In this document: one piece after another, positions 34,496-43,260 of the stretch
How positions within the stretch are numbered: position 1 is the stretch's first letter
Layout: the number at the start of each line of letters is the position of its first letter
Notes under the pieces: model-generated
Told to the model about the DNA's origin: nothing
The model's input: only the letters and a program-made list of their open reading frames with translations
The model's database searches: none
Source: Solwaraspora sp. WMMD792
Lineage (GTDB): Bacteria > Actinomycetota > Actinomycetes > Mycobacteriales > Micromonosporaceae
Direction of reading: 5' to 3'
Assembly: GCF_029626105.1 (NCBI RefSeq)
Contig: NZ_JARUBH010000009.1
Span: 992,001-1,056,000 of the forward strand
Length of the DNA stretch: 64,000 nt
Translations under genes and position numbers: made by a program

Positions 34496-34566
34496 GGTAC
34501 GCGGGCCGTACCCGGACCGGTCGACCCAGGCGCACCGGTCAACTCGCAACCGGGTAGGAAGGAGCC

Positions 34567-35262
34567 GTGACCGCGCACGAAACCACCGTCGGAGCCGATG
34601 GGTACGTCCCCACCGGTGCCCGTAGCCTCGCCGACCTGCGCGCTGCCGCCCCCGGTTGCCGGGGATGCGAGCTGCATCAGCCTGCCAGCCAGGTGGTCTT
34701 CGGTCGGGGCAACCCCGATGCCCGGGTGGTGATGGTCGGCGAGCAGCCCGGGGACGTCGAGGACCGCCAGGGTCTGCCGTTCGTCGGCCCGGCCGGCCGG
34801 CTGCTGCGCCGGGCGGTGGACGACGCCGGCATTCCGGTCGATCAGATCTATCTGACCAACGCGGTGAAGCACTTCCGCTTCGTGTCGCGCGGCGGTCGAC
34901 GGATCCACCAGACCCCGGACCGGGTGCACATCGTGGCCTGCCGGCCCTGGCTGGTCGCCGAGTTCGCGATGCTGCGCCCGGAGGTCGTCGTGGTGCTCGG
35001 CGCGACCGCGGCCCGGGCGCTGCTCGGCCCGGCGTTCCGGGTGACCCGCTCGCGTGGCGTACCGCTGCCGTGGCCGGCCTCGGCCGAGCGGCCCGAGGAG
35101 TTCCCGGTGGGCCCGGCGCAACTGGTGGCCACCATCCATCCCTCGGCGGTGCTGCGCGCCGACGACCAGCAGATCGCCTACCGAGGGCTGGTCACCGACC
35201 TCGGCGTAGTCCGCGGACTGCTCGCCGGTCGCGGCAGTCCGACCCCGGCGGTACGCCGATGA
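34567..35262 (+). CDS. UdgX-type uracil-DNA glycosylase
   Basis: A 231-residue family 4/5-like uracil-DNA glycosylase with an iron-sulfur cluster (CRGC at residues 31-34 plus later cysteines). Motif A is GEQPGDVEDRQGLPFVGPAG and motif B HPSAVLR. Between them is an extra loop, FVSRGGRRIHQTPD, with RRIH at 111-114. This matches the R-loop of mycobacterial UdgX, whose histidine (here His114) forms a covalent bond to the abasic site left after uracil removal. GTG 34567 is preceded by AGGAAGGAG. It overlaps the downstream MFS gene (ATGA). I predict irreversible trapping on uracil-DNA, based on that loop. Confidence 0.87.
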   Translation: MTAHETTVGADGYVPTGARSLADLRAAAPGCRGCELHQPASQVVFGRGNPDARVVMVGEQPGDVEDRQGLPFVGPAGRLLRRAVDDAGIPVDQIYLTNAVKHFRFVSRGGRRIHQTPDRVHIVACRPWLVAEFAMLRPEVVVVLGATAARALLGPAFRVTRSRGVPLPWPASAERPEEFPVGPAQLVATIHPSAVLRADDQQIAYRGLVTDLGVVRGLLAGRGSPTPAVRR

Positions 35263-36575
35263 CCGCACTCACCGCACCGCCATCGGTGACCGATCCGCCG
35301 CCACCTGGTGACGTCACCCGCATCCAACGCCGTACGCTGCGGCTGCTCGCCGGTACCCAGATGATCGGCGGCGTAGGCGTCACCATCGGGATCTCGGTCG
35401 GTGGCCTGCTCGCCGCCGAGCTTGGCGGGGTGACCGTCTCCGGCCTGGCGCAGAGCGCCGCGGTGGTCGGCGGGGCGCTGCTCGCCGTACCCGTGGTCCG
35501 GATCATGAACGGGCACGGCCGCCGACCCGGCCTGGTCTTCGCCTACCTGACGGGTGCGACCGGGGCGGTGCTGGTGGTGGCCGCCGCGGCGGTGCGCTGG
35601 GTGCCGCTGCTGTTCGTCGGCATGGTCCTGTTCGGCGGCGCGACGACCGCCGGGCTCCAGGCCCGGTACGCGGCGGTCGACCTCGCCGAGCCGCGTCGTC
35701 GGGGCCGGCAACTGTCGCTGGTGGTCTGGGCGACCACGGTCGGCGCGGTGACCGCCCCCAACCTTGCCGGGCTGGCCGACCGGTCGGCCAGTGGGGTCGG
35801 GCTGCCGCCGCTGGCCGGTCCGTTCGCCGTCAGCACGCTGGCGTTCCTGCTGGCCGCGCTGCTGGTGCTGGTGTTGCTGCGACCGGATCCGTTGCTGACC
35901 GCCCGGCGGATCGCCGGCCCCGCCGCGGCGACCGCCCCGGTGCGGTCCGGCCGGGGTCTGCGGGCCGGGTCCGGCCGAGGCCTGCGGGCGGCGTTCGCGG
36001 TGGTCATGGCCCGACCCGCCGCCCGGCTAGGGGTCTGCGCTGTCGCTGTCGGCCACCTGGTGATGGTGGGGGTGATGGCGATGACGCCGGTCCACATCGG
36101 GATGGGGCACTCCGGCGACGACCTGCTGCGCACCGTCGGGCTGGTGCTGAGCCTGCACATCGCCGGGATGTACGCGCTGTCGCCGGTGGTAGGTTGGCTC
36201 ACCGACCGGGCCGGTCGTCGGCCGGTGATCGTCGGTGGGGTCGGGCTGCTGCTGGCCGCGTGCGCCGTGGCGGGCACCGCCGGCCACGACCCGGTACGCC
36301 TGGTGATCGGGCTGGTGCTGCTCGGGCTCGGCTGGTCGGGCACCATGGTCGCGGGCTCGACCCTGCTGTCGGAGTCGGTGCCGGTCGACGTCCGTCCGTC
36401 GGTGCAAGGCCTGTCGGACCTGGTGATGGGGCTGGCCGGCGCATCCGCCGGCGCGGTCAGCGGGATCATCGTCGGGCTGTCCGGTTACGGCGTCCTGACG
36501 TTGCTGTCGGCGCTGGCCACGGTGCCGCTGCTGGGGTTGGTGCTGCGCCCGGTGCCGGCTCCGTCGAAGCAGTAA
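35259..36575 (+). CDS. MFS transporter
   Basis: A 438-residue major facilitator with 12 predicted helices. ATG 35259 overlaps the udgX-like stop. Motifs include GHGRRPGLVFAYLTGATGAVL after the second helix and TDRAGRRPVIVGGVGLLLA after the eighth, both typical MFS loop signatures. A cytoplasmic loop near residues 220-245 has a short repeat (RSGRGLRAGSGRGLRA). The transported compound cannot be predicted. Coupling to a DNA glycosylase and to DUF3046 is typical of the recA-upstream region of this family and may not imply shared function. Confidence 0.88.
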   Translation: MTALTAPPSVTDPPPPGDVTRIQRRTLRLLAGTQMIGGVGVTIGISVGGLLAAELGGVTVSGLAQSAAVVGGALLAVPVVRIMNGHGRRPGLVFAYLTGATGAVLVVAAAAVRWVPLLFVGMVLFGGATTAGLQARYAAVDLAEPRRRGRQLSLVVWATTVGAVTAPNLAGLADRSASGVGLPPLAGPFAVSTLAFLLAALLVLVLLRPDPLLTARRIAGPAAATAPVRSGRGLRAGSGRGLRAAFAVVMARPAARLGVCAVAVGHLVMVGVMAMTPVHIGMGHSGDDLLRTVGLVLSLHIAGMYALSPVVGWLTDRAGRRPVIVGGVGLLLAACAVAGTAGHDPVRLVIGLVLLGLGWSGTMVAGSTLLSESVPVDVRPSVQGLSDLVMGLAGASAGAVSGIIVGLSGYGVLTLLSALATVPLLGLVLRPVPAPSKQ

Positions 36576-36585
36576 GGAGGCAGGG

Positions 36586-36786
36586 ATGCGGTTGACGGAC
36601 TTCTGGGGCCGGTTGGACGAGGCGTTCGGGCCGGCGTACGCCCGCAGCATCGCCACCGATCAGGTGCTGGCCCAGTTGGGTGGGCGCACCATCGCGCAGG
36701 CGCTCGCGGCGGGTGAGGAGACGGCGGTGGTCTGGCGGGCGGTCTGCGCCGCGTATCCCGACCGGGTTCCCGGCCGGTTGTGCTGA
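36586..36786 (+). CDS. DUF3046 family protein
   Basis: A 66-residue protein (MRLTDFWGRLDEAFGPAYARSIATDQVLAQLGGRTIAQALAAGE, then VVWRAVC and DRVPGRLC). This is the DUF3046 family, a short, conserved actinobacterial protein encoded directly upstream of recA. ATG 36586 follows AAGGAGG and lies 10 bases after the MFS stop, so it is probably the last gene of that operon. The role of the family is unknown; the constant position suggests a link with recA. Confidence 0.9.
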   Translation: MRLTDFWGRLDEAFGPAYARSIATDQVLAQLGGRTIAQALAAGEETAVVWRAVCAAYPDRVPGRLC

Positions 36787-36910
36787 CTCCCGCGCCGGTT
36801 GCGTGAGCGGACGGCGAGTGCCGGTCGAGCTGGGATCCTCGATCTGTCGATTACGGAACGCCTCAGTCGATGCGCATCGTGTCACCGTACTGGTTGCGGG
36901 GTGCTGGTTC

Positions 36911-36956
36911 GGTTTGATGCCACAGGTGCATCAGGATGCACCTGTGGCATCAAACC
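36911..36956. terminator. 46-bp perfect palindrome between DUF3046 and recA
   Basis: Arms of 22 bases (36911-36932 and 36935-36956) are perfectly complementary with a 2-base centre. It is the most AT-rich long hairpin in the window (arms contain TTTGATGCCACAGGTGCATC). The likely role is a terminator for the udgX-MFS-DUF3046 operon, possibly in both directions. The length and very tight centre are unusual for a simple terminator. Confidence 0.6.
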
Positions 36957-37009
36957 TGGAAAGCATCTCGGGTGTCCGGGAGTCGGCCTGAGTGCGTCGC
37001 TGGCCGGCC

Positions 37010-37070
37010 GGTCGTACCTCCGCTTGGTCGTACCTCTACTTGACGGTTGTACCTCTGCTCGACGGGCGTA
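37010..37070. repeat. Degenerate short direct repeats upstream of recA
   Basis: Units like GGTCGTACCTC(C/T)(G/A)CTT begin at 37010, 37026 and 37045, with a weaker copy near 37064. Spacing is 16, then 19 and 19 bases. Confidence 0.55.
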
Positions 37071-37152
37071 GGTCCGCGTAGCCGCATCTACTCTGTGCGG
37101 TCGAATGGCTGCTTTGAGTGGTGAAATTCGTGGGCGTGTCTGGTTTTCCACT

Positions 37153-37166
37153 CGTACATCTGTTCG
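37153..37166. promoter_or_regulatory. LexA box upstream of recA
   Basis: CGTACATCTGTTCG differs from the actinobacterial SOS consensus CGAAC-N4-GTTCG at one base. It lies 142 bases before the recA ATG, next to a possible -10 TATTGT (37169-37174). Confidence 0.75.
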
Positions 37167-37170
37167 GCTA

Positions 37171-37179
37171 TTGTCCACA
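37171..37179 (+). promoter_or_regulatory. DnaA-box-like site upstream of recA
   Basis: TTGTCCACA equals the DnaA-box consensus of high-GC actinobacteria. TCATCCACA (37189-37197) is a weaker second copy. Confidence 0.4.
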
Positions 37180-37307
37180 GCTAGGCGCTCATCCACAGGT
37201 TGCGGCCCGTCGGCTGTTTTCTGTCGGACCCAGCGCCTAGCGTGACCCGGGTGACGAGAAGCTCGGCCAGGACGCCTGGGAAGTCGGCGAACGTAGGGGT
37301 GGCAGCA

Positions 37308-38354
37308 ATGGCGGCAGTGCCAGACAAGGAAAAGGCGCTCGATCTGGCGCTGGCTCAGATCGACAAACAGTTCGGCAAGGGCTCGGTGATGCGGCTGGGT
37401 GAGCGGCCGGTGATCCAGACCGCGGTGATCCCCACCGGCTCCATCGCGCTCGACGTGGCACTCGGCGTCGGTGGCCTGCCCCGGGGCCGGGTGGTCGAGG
37501 TCTACGGCCCGGAGAGCAGCGGTAAGACCACGGTCGCCCTGCACGCGGTGGCCAACGCCCAGCGTTCCGGCGGCATCGCGGCGTTCATCGACGCCGAGCA
37601 CGCGCTCGACCCGGATTACGCCAGGGCGCTCGGCGTGGACACCGACGCCATGCTGGTCTCCCAGCCGGACACCGGTGAGCAGGCGCTGGAGATCGCCGAC
37701 ATGCTGATCCGCTCCGGCGCGCTGGACATCATCGTGATCGACTCGGTCGCGGCCCTGGTGCCCCGTGCCGAGATCGAGGGCGAGATGGGGGACAGCCACG
37801 TCGGTCTGCAGGCCCGGCTGATGAGCCAGGCGCTGCGCAAGATCACCGGTGTGCTGAACAGCACCGGCACCACCGCGATCTTCATCAACCAGCTGCGGGA
37901 GAAGATCGGCGTGATGTTCGGCTCGCCGGAGACCACCACCGGTGGCCGGGCGCTGAAGTTCTACGCCTCGGTGCGGCTCGACGTGCGACGGATCGAGAGC
38001 CTCAAGGACGGCACCGACGTGGTCGGCAACCGGACCCGGGTCAAGGTCGTCAAGAACAAGGTCTCTGCGCCGTTCAAGCAGGCCGAGTTCGACATCATGT
38101 ACGGCAAGGGCATCTCCCGGGAGGGTTCGCTGATCGACGTCGGCGTCGAGCAGTCGATCATCCGCAAGTCCGGCGCCTGGTACACCTACGAGGGCGACCA
38201 GCTCGGCCAGGGCAAGGAGAAGGCTCGGGAGTTCCTCCGGGAGAACCCGGACGTGGCGGCTGAGATCGAGAAGAAGATCCTGGAGAAGCTCGGCGTCGGT
38301 GCGCTCGGTGCCGACGAGGCCGGCGGGCCTGAGTTGCCGCCGGTCGACTTCTGA
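37308..38354 (+). CDS. recA: Recombinase A
   Basis: A 348-residue recombinase that forms filaments on single-stranded DNA, promotes strand exchange and triggers LexA self-cleavage. It starts [31 protein letters not shown]. Walker A GPESSGKT is at residues 67-74 and Walker B is [14 protein letters not shown]. Loops L1 and L2 ([49 protein letters not shown]) are intact. No intein is present. The start ATG 37308 follows AGGGGTGG. A LexA box and DnaA-like box lie 130-155 bases upstream. recX begins 5 bases after the stop. Confidence 0.98.
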   Translation: MAAVPDKEKALDLALAQIDKQFGKGSVMRLGERPVIQTAVIPTGSIALDVALGVGGLPRGRVVEVYGPESSGKTTVALHAVANAQRSGGIAAFIDAEHALDPDYARALGVDTDAMLVSQPDTGEQALEIADMLIRSGALDIIVIDSVAALVPRAEIEGEMGDSHVGLQARLMSQALRKITGVLNSTGTTAIFINQLREKIGVMFGSPETTTGGRALKFYASVRLDVRRIESLKDGTDVVGNRTRVKVVKNKVSAPFKQAEFDIMYGKGISREGSLIDVGVEQSIIRKSGAWYTYEGDQLGQGKEKAREFLRENPDVAAEIEKKILEKLGVGALGADEAGGPELPPVDF

Positions 38355-38359
38355 TCCGG

Positions 38360-39061
38360 ATGGCTGGGCGACGACGCGGCGCACGGACGGGCCGGGGCTG
38401 GGATGCGGCTCCGCCCCGTCCCCGCGCCTCCCGTGCCGGCCGCTCCGCCGAGGCGGCCGGGTCCGCCGACCATGTCACCGGGTCCGCTGCCGCCGGCCGG
38501 CAGCCGGTGGACGAGGCGCAGCAGGCCCGCGACATCTGTCTGCGGCAGCTCGCCGTCCGCCCCCGGACCCGGGCGGAGCTCGCCGCCGTGCTGCGGCGAC
38601 GCGGCATTTCCGAGGCCACGGCCAGGTCGGTCCTCGACCGGTACGACGAGGTTGGGATGATCGACGACGCGTCGTTCGCCCAGGCCTGGGTGACCAGCCG
38701 GCACCACGGCCGAGGGCTGGCCCGGCGCAACCTCGCCGCCGAGCTGCGTCAGCGTGGCGTGGATCCGCAGATCGCCCGGGACGCGCTGGACGGGCTGGAC
38801 GAGTCGACCGAGCGGGCCACCGCGGCGGAGCTCGTCGAGCGCAAGCTGCGTACCGCCCGGGGTGCTCCGGACGTGGTGTTCCGGCGGTTGGTCGCGATGC
38901 TCGCCCGCAAGGGCTACTCGGCGGGGGTGGCCGTGCCGGTGGTCCGGGAGGCGTTGGCCGCCCGGTCCGCCGAGGCGGCCGAGTTCACCGACACGGTGGA
39001 TGCAGAGGCACTGATCGGCGAGGTTCCCGACCCGGATGCTGAGCAGCCCTGGTCCACCTGA
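38360..39061 (+). CDS. recX: Regulatory protein RecX
   Basis: A 233-residue modulator that caps or dismantles RecA filaments. The three-helix repeats of RecX are visible: ICLRQLAVRPRTRAELAAVLRRRGI, DDASFAQAWVTSRHHGRGLARRNLAAELRQRGVDP, and VFRRLVAMLARKGYSAGVAVPVVREAL. ATG 38360 is 5 bases after recA. The first 50 residues are a basic, Ala-rich extension common in actinobacterial RecX. Cotranscription with recA is likely. Confidence 0.93.
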   Translation: MAGRRRGARTGRGWDAAPPRPRASRAGRSAEAAGSADHVTGSAAAGRQPVDEAQQARDICLRQLAVRPRTRAELAAVLRRRGISEATARSVLDRYDEVGMIDDASFAQAWVTSRHHGRGLARRNLAAELRQRGVDPQIARDALDGLDESTERATAAELVERKLRTARGAPDVVFRRLVAMLARKGYSAGVAVPVVREALAARSAEAAEFTDTVDAEALIGEVPDPDAEQPWST

Positions 39062-39560
39062 CGGGACGCCATCCCCTGCGGGATGTGCCAAATTTCCGAC
39101 TCATCCCGACGCGTCCTGAGCGCGATATGCTGCCTGTGAGCGCGCCGATGCCCTACGTTCCGTTGTCGGTCTGATCATGACTTCTTGACCGAACGGCCCC
39201 TCGCGACCTAGCCTCGCGTTACAGACGAACAACCGACCCGTCGCAGGCTAACCGCACAACATAGATCGCATAACAGTACGGCATCACTTCGCAGCAGCAG
39301 TTCAGTAGCCAGACATGCCGCAACCGGACAGGCCGGTCCGGCGGCGACAGCACGCACAACGGCCGTTTCGCCGTGGTCGTGTCCGCACCCACGTGGGTGC
39401 TGTCTGGTCGTTGGTCAGCCGCCACGGTCGGGCGTTCCCATAGCCGTGGCCGGCCGGAGCGAGAAGCCTCCGGGAAGGCCGACGGCGGACTGGAGGCGGT
39501 CGTGGCGCAGCGCAGGAAGCCGGCGGGACACGCGAGTGTCGGTAGGCCCGGAGGGTCGGC
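39062..39560. other. recX-rny intergenic region
   Basis: About 500 bases. It holds a weak 6-bp hairpin after recX (39070-39085, CATCCC and GGGATG), the rny promoter (39185-39214), and a leader of about 340 bases with a 16-base perfect palindrome (39385-39400). The leader's first 100 bases are AT-richer than average. A 63-codon frame at 39373-39564 overlaps the rny start as ATGA but has no ribosome site. Confidence 0.6.
39185..39214 (+). promoter_or_regulatory. Promoter of rny
   Basis: TTGACC (39185-39190) and TAGCCT (39209-39214) with 18 bases between. Transcription would begin near 39221, giving a 5' leader of about 340 bases. Confidence 0.6.
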
Positions 39561-41339
39561 ATGACCGGGCTGGAGTGGATGCTCTTCGCTGCGGTCCTCG
39601 TGCTCGCCGGCCTGGTGCTCGCCGGCCTCGCGCTCGGCACCCGCGCGCTGCGCCGGCTCACCACACCGGCGGCCGCGACGCCGGTCGAGGAGGACCCGGC
39701 TTTCATCGCCGCCCGCGACCGGCAGGAACGCTCCCTCGCCGCGCTGCGTACCGCGGCCGACGAGGCGTCCTCCGCCGTCGAGCAGGCCAAGGCCGCCGCC
39801 GCTGCGGCCCGTACCGACGCCGCCGCCGCCAAGGCCGAAGCGACCGCCGCCCGGGCCGAGGCCCGTCGGGTGCTCGACGCCGCCCGGGCCGAGGCGGACA
39901 CCATCCTGGAGCGGGCCCACCGGCAGGCCGAGACCGAGGCCGAGCAGGTCCGGGCAGCGGCCCGGCGCAGCGGCGAACGGGAGATCGCGATGCTCTCCCG
40001 GACCGTCAAGGAGCAGTCCGCCGAGCTGGACCGGCGCGGCCAGCGGATGGACGAGCGGGAACGTCAGCACGCCGAGGAAGCCGACCGGGTCGCCGAGCGG
40101 GACCGCCGGTTGACCGCCACCGCCGCCGAACTCGCCGAGCGCAAGGCAGCCCTGGCCGCCCGGGAAGCGGACCTGGCGGCCGCCGAGGAGCGATGGCAGC
40201 GCGAGCTGGAACGGGTCGCCGGGCTGACCGCCGAGGCGGCCCGGGGTGAGCTCGTCGAGGCGATCGAGGGCCAGGCCAAACGGGAGGCGGCGATCCTGGT
40301 CCGCGACATCGAGGCCGACGCCCGCAACACCGCCGACCAGCGGGCCCGGCACATCGTGGTGGACGCGATCCAGCGGGTCGCCAGCGAACAGACCGCGGAG
40401 AGCGTGGTCAGCGTCCTGCATCTGCCCGGCGACGAGATGAAGGGCCGGATCATCGGGCGGGAAGGCCGCAACATCCGGGCGTTCGAATCCGTCACCGGGG
40501 TCAACCTGATCATCGACGACACACCCGAGGCGGTCCTGCTGTCCTGCTTCGACCCGGTACGCCGGGAGACCGGCCGGCTCACCCTGGAGAAGCTGGTGCT
40601 CGACGGCCGGATCCATCCGCACCGGATCGAGGAGGTCTTCGAGACCGCCCGGCAGGAGGTGGAGCAGTTGTGCCACCGGGCGGCCGAGGAGGCGCTCGTC
40701 GACGTCGGTATCACCGAGATCCACCCTGAGCTGGCCACCCTGCTGGGCCGGCTGCGCTACCGGACCTCGTACGGCCAGAACGTGCTCAAGCATCTGGTGG
40801 AGACCGCGCACATCGCCGGGGTGATGGCCGCCGAGCTGCGTCTGGACGTCCCGCTGATCAAGCGGTGCGCTTTCCTGCACGACATCGGCAAGGCGCTCAC
40901 CCACGAGGTCGAGGGCAGTCATGCGCTGATCGGCGCCGACCTGGCCCGCAAGTACGGCGAATCCGAAGAGGTGGTGCACGCCATCGAGGCGCACCACAAC
41001 GAGGTGCCGCCGCAGACCGTCGAGGCGGTGCTCACCCAGGCCTCCGACGCGTGCTCCGGTGGTCGTCCCGGCGCGCGGCGGGAAAGCCTGGAGGCGTACG
41101 TCAAGCGGCTGGAGCGCATCGAGGAGATCGCCGCCGGCAAGATCGGGGTGGAGAAGGTCTTCGCCATGCAGGCCGGCCGGGAGATCCGGGTGATGGTCAA
41201 GCCGGACGACGTGGACGACATCGGTGCCGCGGTGCTGGCCCGTGACGTGGCCAAGCAGATCGAGGAGGAGCTGACCTACCCGGGGCAGATCCGGGTGACC
41301 GTGGTCCGCGAGTCCCGGGTCACCGAGATCGCCCGTTGA
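39561..41339 (+). CDS. rny: Ribonuclease Y
   Basis: A 592-residue membrane-anchored endoribonuclease that starts mRNA decay. One N-terminal membrane helix (residues 5-27). A long, Ala/Glu/Arg-rich coiled coil covers about residues 50-260. The KH domain (MKGRIIGREGRNIRAFESVTGVNLIIDDT) is at about 292-350, and the HD domain has the metal pair His440-Asp441 in FLHDIGKALTHE. ATG 39561 follows GGAGGG at 5 bases. The family length is about 520; the extra is in the coiled coil. A symmetric hairpin follows the stop and is shared with the convergent glutamate importer. Its place after recA-recX is standard in actinobacteria. Confidence 0.95.
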   Translation: MTGLEWMLFAAVLVLAGLVLAGLALGTRALRRLTTPAAATPVEEDPAFIAARDRQERSLAALRTAADEASSAVEQAKAAAAAARTDAAAAKAEATAARAEARRVLDAARAEADTILERAHRQAETEAEQVRAAARRSGEREIAMLSRTVKEQSAELDRRGQRMDERERQHAEEADRVAERDRRLTATAAELAERKAALAAREADLAAAEERWQRELERVAGLTAEAARGELVEAIEGQAKREAAILVRDIEADARNTADQRARHIVVDAIQRVASEQTAESVVSVLHLPGDEMKGRIIGREGRNIRAFESVTGVNLIIDDTPEAVLLSCFDPVRRETGRLTLEKLVLDGRIHPHRIEEVFETARQEVEQLCHRAAEEALVDVGITEIHPELATLLGRLRYRTSYGQNVLKHLVETAHIAGVMAAELRLDVPLIKRCAFLHDIGKALTHEVEGSHALIGADLARKYGESEEVVHAIEAHHNEVPPQTVEAVLTQASDACSGGRPGARRESLEAYVKRLERIEEIAAGKIGVEKVFAMQAGREIRVMVKPDDVDDIGAAVLARDVAKQIEEELTYPGQIRVTVVRESRVTEIAR

Positions 41340-41359
41340 CCGGCCGGACGGCCGGTCAA
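41336..41359. terminator. Bidirectional terminator between rny and gluD
   Basis: TTGACCGGCC-GGAC-GGCCGGTCAA, a perfect 10-bp stem with a 4-base loop, overlaps the rny stop codon and lies between convergent genes. Confidence 0.75.
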
Positions 41360-41375
41360 CGGGCGGGCCGTCCGG

Positions 41376-42404
41376 TCAGCTGTTGTCCGACGTAGCCGTG
41401 CCGGTGGCGCTGCCGCCGGTGCCGGCGGCGGTCTGCTGGCCGGCCAACGTCGACGCCGGCGGTGGCGTCGGCGGCTGGGCCGCGGTGCTGGTCCGCCGGC
41501 CCTGAGCCAGCCGCCGCTGCACCGACTCGGCGAGCTTGGACAGCGCGTAGTTGACCGCGATGAAGAGCACCCCGATCACCAGGTACACCTGGATCGGGTT
41601 ACGCAGGTTCTGGATGATCGTCCGGCCGACCAGCAGCGTCTCCTGGTAGCCGATGATGAAGCCCAACGAGGTGTCCTTGAGCACCACGATCAGCTGGCTG
41701 ATCAGAGCCGGCAGCATGATCCGGAACGCCTGCGGCAGCAGGATCATCCGGGTGGTCTGGAACGACGTCAGCCCGATCGCGGCGGCCGACTCGCGCTGCC
41801 CCGACGGCAGACCCTCCATGCCGGAGCGCAGGATCTCGGCGATCACCACGCCGTTGTAGATGGTCAGACCCAGCACCAGGTACGGCAGCATCTCGTGGCC
41901 GAACGGGAGGACGATCTCCAGGCCGAGGTCCGGCAGGCCCCGGGCGACGAAGAAAATGGTGATCACCACCGGCAGGCCGCGGAACACCTCGACGCAGAAC
42001 CGGGTCACCAGGTTCAGCAGCCAGCTCAGCGCCCGCAGCGCCAGCGCGAAGGAGGTGGCCAGCCCGGTGAACCGGCGGCGCAGCAACGCCTTCAGCTGAA
42101 TCCGCAGCACCGCCAGCGCGGTGCCGAACAGCAACGACAGCACGATCGCCAGGCCGGCGGCGGTCAGCGTGGCGGTGACCCCCTCGCCGAGCAGTGTCCA
42201 GACCTGACCGAACACCTCATTGCCGGGGTCGATCAGCGGACCCCACTTGTCCATGGTGAACTGCTCGCGTTCGGCCAGCGGCCGGTAGACCAGGAAGTAG
42301 CCGGCGGTGACGGCGGCGAGAGCCGACAGCACACTGACGATCAGCGTGACCCGCCTGGCCCGAGGTCCGGGGGCGTCGTACAGCACGCTCTGCTGCTGGC
42401 TCAT
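41376..42404 (-). CDS. gluD: Glutamate-type ABC transporter permease GluD
   Basis: A 342-residue permease of the polar amino-acid (HisM/GltK) family with a long N-terminal segment. The EAA loop is GLPSGQRESAAAIGLTSFQTTRMILLPQAFRIMLPALISQLIVVLKDTSLG. The C-terminal 45 residues are Pro/Thr/Gly-rich and disordered. ATG 42404 follows GGAGGAAC. It is the last gene of gluABCD. GluD pairs with GluC to form the membrane channel. Confidence 0.9.
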   Translation of the reverse strand: MSQQQSVLYDAPGPRARRVTLIVSVLSALAAVTAGYFLVYRPLAEREQFTMDKWGPLIDPGNEVFGQVWTLLGEGVTATLTAAGLAIVLSLLFGTALAVLRIQLKALLRRRFTGLATSFALALRALSWLLNLVTRFCVEVFRGLPVVITIFFVARGLPDLGLEIVLPFGHEMLPYLVLGLTIYNGVVIAEILRSGMEGLPSGQRESAAAIGLTSFQTTRMILLPQAFRIMLPALISQLIVVLKDTSLGFIIGYQETLLVGRTIIQNLRNPIQVYLVIGVLFIAVNYALSKLAESVQRRLAQGRRTSTAAQPPTPPPASTLAGQQTAAGTGGSATGTATSDNS

Positions 42405-42453
42405 GGTGCGGTTCCTCCGGTGACGGCTGCAGCGCTAACGGGGATCCGGGCGG

Positions 42454-43161
42454 TCATCTGGCCACCGCCCGGCGGGCCTCGACCCGGTCGAGCAGCAGCC
42501 CGAGCGGCACGGTCATGATCAGGAAGCCGATCGAGATGCCGACGAAGACCGGGATGATCGGCTCGCCGAGGGCGCTGGTCAGGTTCTGCGCCGAGTTGGA
42601 CAGGTCACCGACCACCCCGAAGAAGCCGGCCAGCGCCGAATTCTTGATCATGGCGATGATGACGCTGCCCAGCGGGACGACCGCGGCCTTCCACGCCTGG
42701 GGGAGGACCACGTACCGGAGGTTCTGGGTGAAGGTCAGGCCGATCGCGCGGGCGGCCTCCGCCTGACCCGGTGGCACCGCGTTGATCCCGCTGCGGATCG
42801 CCTCACAGACGAACGCGCCGGTGTAGACGCTCAGTGCGATGATCGCGAACCGAAAGTACGGCAGGTCGATGCCGAGCCGGCTGAACACGGTGCTCAGCCC
42901 GGGGATCCGCAGGAAGTCGGCGTTCGACCCGAGCGCCGGCAACCCGAAGGCCGAGAAGAACATCACGACGGTCAGCGGCACGTTGCGCAGCACCGTCACG
43001 TACGCCCCGCCGAGCCAGCGCAGCGGCGGCACCGGCGAGATCCGTAGGATCGCGACCAACGTGCCGATCAGCAGGGCGCCGGTCGCGGACAGCACACACA
43101 GCTGCAGGGTGAGCCAGAAACCTCCGACGAACACGTCGAAGTGGTCGACGAGCACTCTCAC
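42454..43161 (-). CDS. gluC: Glutamate-type ABC transporter permease GluC
   Basis: A 235-residue permease with five membrane segments and the EAA loop AVPPGQAEAARAIGLTFTQNLRYVVLPQAWKAAVVPLGSVIIAMIKNSALAG. The start is GTG 43161 (MRVLVDHFDVFV). It lies between gluB and gluD with gaps of about 100 and 49 bases, on the same strand. Family knowledge from Corynebacterium makes glutamate the likely cargo; other polar amino acids are possible. Confidence 0.9.
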   Translation of the reverse strand: MRVLVDHFDVFVGGFWLTLQLCVLSATGALLIGTLVAILRISPVPPLRWLGGAYVTVLRNVPLTVVMFFSAFGLPALGSNADFLRIPGLSTVFSRLGIDLPYFRFAIIALSVYTGAFVCEAIRSGINAVPPGQAEAARAIGLTFTQNLRYVVLPQAWKAAVVPLGSVIIAMIKNSALAGFFGVVGDLSNSAQNLTSALGEPIIPVFVGISIGFLIMTVPLGLLLDRVEARRAVAR

Positions 43162-43260
43162 ACGAAAGACCCTTCTGCGAACCGTCCGCCTGGGCGACCG
43201 GCCGGCCCGGAGCTGACTGCGCCGGGCCGGCCGGGATCGATCAGGTGCGACCGTCGACGG

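Larger units (their letters stand above)
36787..37307. other. recA upstream region
   Basis: About 520 bases without a supported gene. In order it holds a 46-base perfect palindrome (36911-36956), a short degenerate repeat (37010-37070), an AT-richer stretch (37080-37150), a LexA-box-like site (37153-37166), and a DnaA-box-like site (37171-37179) followed by a weaker copy at 37189-37197 (TCATCCACA). The recA ATG is at 37308. I see no small RNA or tRNA. Confidence 0.7.

Noticed and set aside
39373-39564. A 63-codon frame whose stop overlaps the rny ATG
   Set aside because: The ATGA overlap looks like coupling, but the GTG start has no ribosome site and the peptide is non-protein-like; rny has its own GGAGGG.
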